From: Nipponacmea schrenckii
Lineage: Eukaryota; Mollusca; Gastropoda; Lottiidae
NCBI GenBank assembly: GCA_030562195.1
Contig: JAUJPP010000003.1
Coordinates: 33,424,602-33,488,601, forward strand
Length of the DNA stretch: 64,000 nt
Reading direction: 5' to 3'
Position numbers and translations under genes: made by a program. Each line of letters begins with the position of its first letter. The stretch's first letter is position 1. The notes under the pieces were generated by a model. The model was not told the DNA's origin and searched no databases. It saw only the letters and a list, made by a program, of their open reading frames with translations. Below are positions 24,801-36,800 of this stretch, one piece after another.

Positions 24801-27800
24801 ACAGAAGAATGATATGTATATTCAACTTCAAGCTGAACAAGACAACGTCGCCGACTGTGAAGAGAAGATCGAGAAATTGATCAAACAGAAGGTTGATTTC
24901 GAAGCCCAGATCAAGGAAATGGAAGAGAGACTGCTCGACGAAGAAGATGCCGCCGCTGATCTGGAAGAAAAGAAAAAGAAATTAGACAAAGAGAACAACG
25001 ACCTCAAAAAGGATGTCGAAGATCTCGAAACAAGTCTTGCTAAAGCTGAACAAGAAAAACAAACTAAAGACAACCAGATCAAAACACTCCAAGACGAGAT
25101 GTCCCAACAAGATGAACAGATTGCTAAACTTAACAAAGATAAAAAGAACATGGATGAAGCCCACAAAAAGACCCTTGCCGATCTTCAAGCTGAAGAAGAC
25201 AAAGTCAATCATCTTAGCAAACTCAAGACCAAATTGGAACAAACTCTTGACGAGGTTGGTATATTTCATTTACTGAAAAGGTTTATGTATCGAAAATAAA
25301 CTAGCTATTAATAACAGCATGGGGAGAAACGTCGGAACAAGCTCATAGGATTTCAGGCTGGAGATAAATCTTTCACTGTTTCATTTGGTTTCAGCTTGAA
25401 GATAATCTTGAACGAGAAAAGAAAGTTCGAGGTGACGTTGAGAAGGCTAAGAGGAAGTTAGAACAAGATTTGAAAATGACACAAGAAACCGTTGAAGATT
25501 TGGAAAGAGCTAAACGTGATCTGGAAGAAAACGTCCGACGAAAGGATGTTGAGATCAGTGGTCTCCACTCCAAATTGGAAGACGAACAGAATCTTGTTGC
25601 ACAGCTTCAAAGAAAAATCAAAGAACTTCAGGTATTTGGGTTCATTTCATTTTTTAATTTCACATCCATGGCAAATGTCGATATCATTGTATTTTTTGCT
25701 ATAATTAATTTATTTTGCTGAATATAGTCATTAGCACTACTACTATTGAACTGATAACCAGAGAAGAACATAGAGGTAAGTGGTACTTTCATCTTTAAGG
25801 TGTAGAAATAAAGATTTGCTGTGAAATAATTTGTTGTTTTCTCTAACCAACCCCTGCCCTTTACATCTTACCATCTCAATCCTTAGTTATTAAAATAAAT
25901 TATTCCCCTTAGATTGATCAGCTTAACATATATGAGATTGATCAGTCTAGTCTATGTAAGATTGAACAACCTAACCTATGTAAAATTGAACAACCTAACC
26001 TATGTAAGATTGAACAGCCTAATCTATGTAAGATTGAAGCCTATGTAACTGAAACTATAGTATGTTTCCACTATAGTCTTCCAAAATCCCGCGTCTCTTC
26101 CCCTTTGTATCAATCTGAAAACTTCCGTTTCAATCAACATACTAAATAGAACGTGCTGGGTAGCGACAAGGTAACTGGGGTTATCAGACTAGATTTGGTC
26201 ATTTTATTTCTTAAAATACAGTTTCTTATAACTTTGTCAAAAACGATTCAGAGTTTCAAAAATATTATGTTCATTATTAGCTTGTTATTTAACTCTTGGA
26301 TCTTCAAACTCTTCAAATTCTTTGAAAAATTAAGAGTGATATTAAATTCGTCAATTTCCACGGGTCACATTCTTTTTTGAATGAAATTGGTTTAATGACG
26401 CCACAAACGAAAATTCAATATTTTATTTACAAATATTTTGAGAACTATACACTATGACAAGGATTAGGGAAAGACATAATTTAGCATGCAATACCTTTAA
26501 AACCTAAAGCAGTCGTATTTGAACAACGAATAAAAAAAAATAAAAACGAAATGCAGTATTACCAAATGCCGTGATATCTGATATTGTGAAGAACGTGCCA
26601 TAAATGTCATTCCTGTTATAATTATATAAAAATTATTTTATATTCACGGTAAATATAAACTTCAAATCCGCTTGTTTTAGTCCGTTATATACTATAATCT
26701 TCGATGCGATGCAATTCTCAATCTGTCAGACACGAATGTAATAGTAGTACATGTACATGAAAGGCCTGAAATTCAATGAACTTGAAAAAATCTCCAAGTA
26801 AAAATACTGATGCATATATCCGATTCGGCGTGTTTCTAACTATTTTTGCCAAATGATTTCTGAGACCATAAAATATAATTATATGCCATGGGTTTATCTA
26901 TTACACATTACTAGAAGTCTGACAACAGCTAAAAATTGTGAAAAATTATGACGCAATCGGATCATAAGTTGCCGTTTTATTCAAATCCGTCAAATGATTT
27001 ATTAAATAAATTTGGAAGATAGAATTTGGCATGTCTTACATTTCACTTCTTGGTGCTATTTGAACTACTGTCAGTGCTAAAACACTAATACGCAAATTAC
27101 TTGGAGAGTAATTGTGTTGCGCAGTACAAATGGTGAAAAAGAGTAACAATTGGCTCTAATCTGGAGAGAATCCGTTTTTATAACAACCGAATGGTTTAAT
27201 AACGAAGTACATTTGAATGATATTTCACTACTTAATGCAATTTGACCAACATTTAGTACTAACTTAGTAAAATATTGTTGACAGCCATTGGAAACGGGCC
27301 AGAAGATCGGGCTAACTTCATACCTATGGTATTATGCCGAAGAATTGAAACGTTTCCAAGAAAAACATTTCTAAGTGATGAGTAAATTTAAAGTTTATCA
27401 TGACTTAATAATGTAACAGTTTCACTTATTTTGGATATTTCTTTTGTGTGTTGGTTTTGATACTGGAACTAGATTCATTTGCCGCGGAGCCGTTCCTCTA
27501 ATCGAGCAGATTGTTTGTGAGGTTTTAGGAGGTCTGAAATCGCAGGTTCCTCACCAATTTTTTAAAAACATTTTTTATGTTGTTGCTTGTGGTTTAACAA
27601 ATGGATTTTAATTAAAAAATGAATACTAAATGAATGAAAAAAGCGATCGTAAAATGTATTATTATCGGTCAACAGAAAAATCAAACATTAACTTATGTCA
27701 AAATCCCTCTTCTTTATTCGCATGTCCATATCAATTTCATGCATTTCCATATGGCTCTCGTATATTAAAGGGATAATAGGCGTTAGAACGAACATAAAAT

Positions 27801-30800
27801 TTTAAGTTCACTCAAATTTGGACAATAACACTATATACCCATCAGTGGACTTACCTATACATCAAAATCCCTCTAAAATCCGATAAATCCCCAAAATAAA
27901 GTAGTTAATCATAAAACGCTTGAGCCATCCATCAAGCGAGTTTTAAATCGTGTAAATATAAAGGGAAGTAACTCTAACATGTGAGTTTTCACGCGTCCTT
28001 GACCCCTACTGTTGAATTCCACAATGATGTTTTAGCGTCGATTTACCAGACGCTTTTATTCTCAAACTGAATGGAATCGTCGCTGGCTCACTTTTTTTTA
28101 AAATTCCGAATATATTTTTATTGTGGCTTTTTAAAATTTGGTAAAGTGTGGGATGCATACTTATTTAACTAATAGTCAATATGAAACACAAATATAAGCC
28201 GTAGGACGAGTGTATTCTAACGCCTATTATCCCTTTAATCATGTTGAAATATTCTTGATTTAATGCGCTCTACAGCTTTATCTCCGAACTCTATCAAGTC
28301 TTTCAATATGTAACGAGTTCAAACCTATGCTGTTTAATGTAATTATTAACTAGACAAGATTTAGGGACCTCATACGGTGCCTATTAAATATTTTATCTCT
28401 GCATGTTATCATTTAATCAGCATGTTACAATCTCTAACCTATTTTAGAAGTTCTTAATAATTCGATAAACTATGATAGAATATTAAGCAGACGGCAGCTG
28501 TCAGTCATTTCTTAATCTCCTCAAAATCCAATACAAGAAAATGTGAGAATTTGAACTTTCTGCTCTGTTGGTTACTGTTGTGAAACACGATCTGCCTCGT
28601 GTCGGCTAAATAAGGAAAACGCCGGTTCAGCGTGCGCCATAATCTTGCATCGTACTGTAGACGGTTGCTACTGAAACAAGATACTCAAACCATCTCGACC
28701 TAGAGATACTAAGCGAACACAGGAATGTATGCTATAGACCTTTACTCACACGCGTTTCTAATTACAATAACTTTCACGTGAAAATAGTTTACTTGAAATA
28801 GAATCTTTGCAATAAGACTGATAAACCTGAGTCGAAATAATAGTAATGTAATAGACCATCCTTCTCTCGAGCTTCTCTCGTGCTGTCTATCTGTTCTCCA
28901 CTGGAAGCAAACTGACTCGGACTTAAAATAGTGAAAACTACACATTTCTTGGCACAATTTAGAAAATTTATTTTTAAAATAACCTATCCGGAAAGATTCA
29001 CCTTCTAGATCTGACTCAAGGACGTTGAGAATATCAAAGGGGAGGGGATGACTCTCGCTCATTAGCATATTCCAAAGCTAACAGCCATTAAAGGAGGAGG
29101 CGTGTTTGTTGTGTATGTGCTAGTATTCGACACTCGTCACTAAATGATGATGATCGACACACACAAAACGTAAAGAGGGGTGAATCACAATGGTTTCGTT
29201 CTTATAGCCACGATATTATTACGTTTTAACTTCAAACGGATTATAAATTTTACTCTTTATGCTTTCGACTCTAGTGGGTGTTGATGTTAATCAAAATTTG
29301 ATTCGCTGTGGCCTTGGATATATTTCCTTATCTCTATTGGAGGAATAGGTAGGAGTAGTTAAGTTATCACCTCGCCAAATAGTTTAGATAGTTTAATTAG
29401 ATAACACTTAACGTTTTTTTAGAGGAAGTTAACTTTTCGATGTCATGGCAACGAACGGGGAAACAACTAAGCCAGATTCCAGTGATGTAAAGGAGGAGTC
29501 AAACGAGAATACCAGTTCACCTCAAGTTGTTAAGTCTGCTGTGGAGTCTGTTCAGCCTCAGGAAGAAATACGTGATATACCCCCTCCCGTTCAAACCACA
29601 CCCGCACCCATGGAGTCTTCGGAAGCGGAAACGACCAAAGATCAGATCGTTATTAAACGATCTATTGAGTCGCAGCCCCCTGCGGCCCCAGTATCGGTAC
29701 CACCGAAAGTTACTCCATCGATCAAAAGACCTGAGGAACCAGAGCCAGAGACAAGACCACGGACAAAGAAACCATCTACCACATCGTCTTCAGCTTCCAG
29801 AGTAGTTTCAAGTTCATCTTCATCACGTGCAAAAACGAGTTCGGATTATCAATATGGAGATTATCTCGGAGCATTATCCAGAGAGTTTCGGGGCACTAGC
29901 CCAGCAGTTCTTGAAAACATCGCCACACATCCACTTTTGTACTCTAAAGCCTACGAGCCAACATATGGATCGAAATTAAGTGCTCGAAGTAAAAAAGTGA
30001 TACGGGACACAGCCGAGTTGGCAGCAACCTGTCCAGGATTAAAGGCTCTTCTCGAAGTATAGTATATTATCATGTTGCTATAATGCATGATGTCGTTATT
30101 TGCCATGAATGTGAAATAATTGTAATTATGCTTTAATTTCTTTTTTTTCACTGCTTTTTATCCATTCTTTGGAATTTCCGGTTTTCTATGTCAAAAGCTT
30201 AAACCATTGGTCATATTCGACGCTTAAAATTGTCATTTTATACTTTTTCTGTTTGATTCGGTTAAGTTGCGTTGAATTCGGAAAAATAAGAAATTCTCGG
30301 GTAAAGATATCTCTTATCACTGCCAAAATTTTTATTTCTCGCTGACTCATTTGAGAAGTATTTAAATATCGGTATCAAAGACGTGGTTCAAGTTATAACA
30401 CGAAGCTAGGCTTGCCATGGAATTAATTTAAAGTTTTCTCAATTAAACTGGACGTACAAAGAATTTCGGGATTTCGCATTATAAATGGATTATTATATTT
30501 ATAAGGTTCCAAACTATGGATAAAACTTTCCTTGGATAAAGCTATTCTGCTCTGCCTTTATATGCGGATTTATTTGTTTAAAACTTGGAATTCTTTTCTT
30601 AAGTGAATACTTAAAATGACCCATCGTGTTTTGCAGGCTCGAATTGAAGAGCTGGAAGAAGAATTGGAAGCTGAAAGACAAGCCAGAGCAAAGGTAATAA
30701 CCTATATTTTATTAGACGTTGTTTTACTTGTATATATATTCCATGTATGACCTATTTTCAAAAGTTATCTTTTTATGTTATCCTTCCTGCAGGTTTTAAA

Positions 30801-33800
30801 ATACTACAAGGCTTGCTTGTCTTCGAATCAGGGCATCTGGTTTATATTTTTCCACAACCTTGGGAATCCAAATATAGAAAGCAGTCAGTTGAAGGGAATT
30901 CAATCTTAATATCAAATTCATTGCATTATGTGATAAAGGTTGTGAAAAAGCTTATGAGTCCACAGCAGAATGTTTGTAAAGCAATAGACCGAAATCAAAC
31001 GAATGTTTATATAAATATATTTTTAGAAATGAATATAGATCTATGTAATGTTCTTTAAAATATCATAAGAAAACCCTGCATGCCCCAATTTCGAATTAAG
31101 CTGCAATAGCATAACTCAGGTTTGACAGGCATTATATAATTTTAAAATACTACAAGGCTTGCTTGTCTTCGAATCAGGGCATCTGGTTTATATTTTTCCA
31201 CAACCTTGGGAATCCAAATACAGAAAGCAGTCAGTTGAAGGGAATTCAATCTTAATATCAAATTCATTGCATTATGTGATAAAGGTTGTGAAAAAGCTTA
31301 TGAGTCCACAGCAGAATGTTTGTAAAGCAATAGACCGAAATCAAACGAATGTTTATATAAATATATTTTTAGAAATGAATATAGATCTATGTAATGTTCT
31401 TTAAAATATCATAAGAAAACCCTGCATGCCCCAATTTCGAATTAAGCTGCAATAGCATAACTCAGGTTTGACAGGCATTAATATAATCAAGTTTCGTTCG
31501 CTATTCGAAAATTGTGCCAAGATATACAATACCTGCCAAAATGTACTTCATGTACAAACATCTTGAATCAGATAGCATTGTTTTTTTACTGGTATTTCTT
31601 TCTAAATCTAAATATAGTGCTTTGACTTACTCAGACTTTTTGCCAGCCGACTCATCAGTTTATACAGTTATCTAAGACGGTCTAAATATAGATCTTTAAG
31701 TGTTATCTCGAAGCTATGATTAGCAAAGAAACCTCACATGTTCATCAAAATCACATTTTACTTTTTCTTTTGAAATTTCGCCATAACGAGGACTCATTTC
31801 GGGAGATGATTAACTAATTTGCATTTTGAAGGTGGGCTCTTAATAAAGGTGGTCGTGTGAGCAGGATATACTGTACTTCTTCATTTATCTAAATCATTAG
31901 CACGCATGGTCTTAACTATTTTAATAATCTGATTTTAGGTTGAGAAACAGCGTAACGAACTTTCACGTGAAATCGAAGATGTTAGTGAACGACTTGACGA
32001 AGCTGGTGGTGCCACATCTGCTCAGATTGAAATCAACAAGAAACGTGAACAAGAATTATTGAAACTCAGGCGTGATCTTGAAGAATCCACATTACAACAC
32101 GAAGCCCAGATTTCCAGTCTTAGAAAGAAACAACAAGATGCCAACAACGAGTTGTCCGACCAGATCGACCAACTCCAGAAGATCAAGAGCAGGTTTGTAC
32201 CACTTCATTTGCAGGAACCATTTCTCGTTGACAACAAGGAGTTAATATGTTCATTATCTGAGTTAAATCCCACGTCAAGATATGTGTCCTTATATTATGA
32301 CTGATGATGATTTAGGTAAAAATAAAATCTTCAATATTGTTTGGTATTAGAATACAATTTAATCCCCAACAAAACGTGAACCACAAAAAAACGCATCAAA
32401 TATACAGAGTGTCAATGCTAACTATTGAACTTTTAGATTAGAGAAAGAAAAGCAACAAATTAAGGCTGAAGCTGAAGATGCCCTCCACCAACTTCAACAT
32501 AGTAGTAAAAATAAGGTGAGGAGCATGTATGTGCAGTCTCTAGATATTGCATGACCACATGGTGCTCCTTCCTGAACAATCCGATGTAAATACAGATCGA
32601 GTTGTTTTGTTTCTTGGCTTTTCTACAAATGACAATTGAATAAAATTAATTTAGTGTAGTAACTAAAGAAAGCAAACAATTAGATCTCCTATTTAATAAG
32701 ATTGTGTTATTACCACAGACCCATATAAAGAAAAAGGACTGTGCTAGAAACATTGCCACCTAGCGTCACATCATTAGGATAAGACTTACTGTTTGGTTTG
32801 TGGTCATACATTAATAGCTCATCAAATTGTATAATAGAAATATATAATTTCCTTTTGTTTCTTTTAATGCATGCTGCATGATTTTTATTGAACTTCAAAC
32901 AGACAAGACAGAGAAAAATTAAATCTTCAAATAGAATTGGAAGAATTAGAAATTTTGCTGGAGACTCGTCATATGGTATCCCATTTCACTTTCTTTTTTA
33001 GGTACAAATCAATCAATTTATAACCGAATACACAATTTTTCTTTGCAATAAATGCATGAGTATAAAATTAGACATATATGTTTCGCATGCGATTAGTTTA
33101 CATAAGTGCTTCAAGTTGAAGGCAACTTTAATAGATGATCATAACCTTTGGTGATGTTTTTAGGGTATGTCCGAAAAGATGACCAAACAAGTCGAATCCC
33201 AAATGGCTGAACTCAATGCTAAGGTTGAAGAAGCTAACCGAACTATCAATGATTTACAATCCAATAAAAGTAGGCTTCAACAAGAAAGCTCTGAACTCAC
33301 TCGTCAACTCGAAGAGGCTGAGCACCGTGTTGGTCAACTCACTAAGGAAAAGAATGGCCTTGCTTCTTCTCTAGAAGAAGCTAAGCGATCTCTGGAAGAT
33401 GAGACAAGACTCAGACAGAAACTCCAGAGTGAAGTTAGAAATCTTACTTCTGATCTCGATGGCGTCCGTGAACAGCTTGAGGAGGAACAAGAAGGTCGAA
33501 GCGACTTACAGAGAGCATTATCCAAGGCTAATGGAGAAGCGCAATTATGGAGAACTAAATATGAAGGTGAAGGAGCTGCCCGTGCTGAAGAACTTGAGGA
33601 ATCTAAGTGAGTATTCTTCTTAACTATTTGAGCTGAATAAAAGTCCAACATTTCCAAATATTGACAATTTGCTTCCAAAAACCACAAACAACATCCGATA
33701 AGATTATGTCATTAAAGTCTGAAACGCTTATTATCCATGTTTCAGACGTAAACTCCAAGCTAAATTGGCTGAAGCTGAACAAGCTGCTGAGGCTGCCAAC

Positions 33801-36800
33801 AACAAAGTCAATGGTTTGGAGAAGACTAAATCTAGACTTCAGGGAGAACTCGAAGATCTTATGATCGACGTAGAACGGGTAAGATATACGCATATTACGT
33901 AAGGCTTCCTATAGTTGTCCATTTCCACCTTTTTGGCCACTTTGAAAATTACAAGTAAAAGTCATCAATATACCAACTTCATTGATCAAGAACAACCAAT
34001 ATTATTGTTTGCTTGTTTCTAGGCTAACGGTAACGCCAACATGTTGGAAAAGAAACAACGAGGTTTCGACAAGACTATTCAGGAATGGCAAGCTAAATGC
34101 AACGATCTTCAATCTGAATTGGAGAACGCCCAGAAAGAAGCCCGTGGTTACTCTGCTGAATTATTCAGAGTTAAGGCCAAGGGTGAAGAAGCTCAGGACA
34201 CAATTGAATCACTCAGACGAGAAAACAAGAATCTCGCCGGTAAGTACAATTATTTCAATAAGATAAAAATATTATGTTTATGTTAAGTTTATCAGTTCAG
34301 GTTAGTCTTTCGGATGGTACAACCGAGGCCCCGTGTGCTACAGACTGTGCACAAGATCCCTCGACAAATGGAAATCGCAAAAAGAGTCTTGCCGTCGTCA
34401 TTAGCCCTTTAAGTCCAGAAGGGTAGGACGAAAACTCCATTTCAATTTCACCAGTTCAAGACAGTAAATTATTAAACAGTAATCCATCGATGTGCAGAAG
34501 CTAAACTTCCATATATGAATTAATTATTAGGAATTATATATTATCTGATGATGTATAATGACTTTCACAATTTATTTTCAGATGAAATCCATGATCTTAC
34601 CGATCAACTCAGTGAAGGTGGTCGTAGTGTACATGAAGTTGAAAAGGCTCGCAAACGATTGGAATTGGAGAAAGAAGAACTCCAAGCCGCTCTAGAAGAA
34701 GCCGAGGCAGCTCTTGAGCAAGAAGAAGCCAAGGTGATGAGAGCGCAACTTGAAATCTCCCAAGTTCGTCAAGATATCGACAGACGCCTTCACGAAAAGG
34801 ATGATGAGTTCGAGAACACAAGGTACGAAACCAACTGCTTCCGTCATGACTTTTCTGCTCAGCCCATTTTCTCTCGCAGTACCTTAAACAACAATTTTAT
34901 TTGAGTATAAGATTTTAGCCAGAAGATTTCATCAGCTCATTTGAGGAGCTATTCTGAGATCAGTTATGTCCAAACGCTGGTGCACTTGTTTTCGATATTT
35001 TATAGTCTACACGGAGTGCTAATCTATTGGAATATATATATACATATTATTAAATAGATTTGATAATAGTATTTGCTGACACATACATGATTTAAACCCA
35101 TAATTGCAGGAGAAATCATCAACGCGCCATGGAATCCATGCAAGCATCCCTTGAAGCTGAAAGCAAGGGTAAAGCTGAAGCAATGAGAATCAAGAAGAAA
35201 CTTGAATCAGATATCAATGAACTTGAAATCGCATTAGATAGTGCTAATAGAGGACGAGCTGAACTCGAGAAAACCGTCAAGCGACACCAACAGCAAATCA
35301 TGGTATGTAGCCTATTCTCTTAATGACCTTTATACTTATAAAAGATATCTTTAACATCCTTAAAAATCTCGCCAGAAACTAACACTTTCGTATATGATGA
35401 AGATCACAAATTTATGGTTTCTTTCGATAATGACCACTAATGGCATATTATAGACCAGAAATCAGATGACTAGCAGCTTCTTCAGCCGCTGCCTTCTTTA
35501 GGTCTTTTAATATAATAAAAGATGAAGAATGAAGAATCTGTCGCTACTCCGTTTCATAATCTATTGATGTTGTATGCTACAGGAACTCCAAGCCCACGTT
35601 GAAGATGAACAACGCCAGAGAGATGAAGCTCGTGAATCATACAACATGGCTGAAAGACGTTGTGCTGTTATTGCTGGGGAAGTTGAGGAACTCAGAACTG
35701 CTCTTGAACAGGTAATAGTAACGGTTTTAGATGATGGTTTAGACAAGACACCACAAGAATATTGTGATATTAAGAACAGTTTCTGAATGCTACAAATTGG
35801 ATTATATCGTAGTAATTATAGACTGATTTTACCTTGCAAGTTTCTATACCAAGTTTCATCTTTAAATTAATCTTTATTTCAGGCTGAAAGAGCACGCAAA
35901 GGAGCAGAAAATGAACTCAACGATGCCAACGATCGTGTCAACGAATTGTCTGCCCAAGCCAGCTCCGTCAACAGCCAAAAGAGGAAATTGGAAGGAGACA
36001 TTAACGCCATGCAGTCTGATCTTGATGAAATGAACAATGAACTCAGAAACTCCGAAGACAGAGCCAAGAAAGCCATGTCCGATGCCGCTAGATTGGCTGA
36101 AGAACTCAGAAGCGAACAAGAACACGGATTACAGATCGAGAAACTCCGCAAGGGACTCGAAAACCACACCAAAGAGCTCCAAGTTAGACTTGATGAAGCT
36201 GAGGCCCAAGCTCTTAAAGGAGGCAAGAAAATCATATCTAAACTTGAGACCAGAGTCCGTGAACTTGAAGGTGAACTTGATAGTGAACAACGTCGTCATG
36301 CCGAAACCCAGAAAAATATGCGCAAGGCTGACAGACGCCTCAAAGAATTGGCTTTCCAGGCTGACGAAGACAGAAAGAACCAGGATCGTCTCCAGGAATT
36401 GATTGAGAAACTCCAGGGCAAGATTAAGACATACAAGAGACAAGTTGAAGAAGCCGTAAGTTGACCTTTCATATCTCTATAGTTTCTATTGTACAGAAGA
36501 ACTGTTATGTATATTCTAGATTTATGATGCTGCCTAACTTAGTGATATTTCTATATTTGCTTATGTAAATAATTCAAAACCAATAATTGCAAACCGTTAT
36601 TTGATATTTACAGGAAGAAATTGCCGCTGTTAACTTGGCCAAATTCCGAAAGGTCCAGAGTGAACTTGAGGATGCCGAGGAGAGAGCTGACACAGCTGAG
36701 GGTACAGTGAACAAACTTCGTGCTAAAAATAGGAGCTCTGCATCCATGAGCCGAACAAGTGCTAGCCCAGGAGTAAGTATTTCTTAACTTGTTTTCATGA

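Noticed and set aside
24828..25269. Minus-strand open frames opposite exon 19
   Set aside because: Antisense shadows of a long coiled-coil exon with biased codons.
30747..31404. Two copies of a short ORF with [15 protein letters not shown]
   Set aside because: Part of a 346-bp intronic duplication; no splice sites or homology, and the flanking rod exons join in phase without it.
32976..33000. Longer exon 23b ending at GTACAA (33001)
   Set aside because: The added residues (VSHFTFFF) would break the coiled coil; the donor at 32976 fits better.
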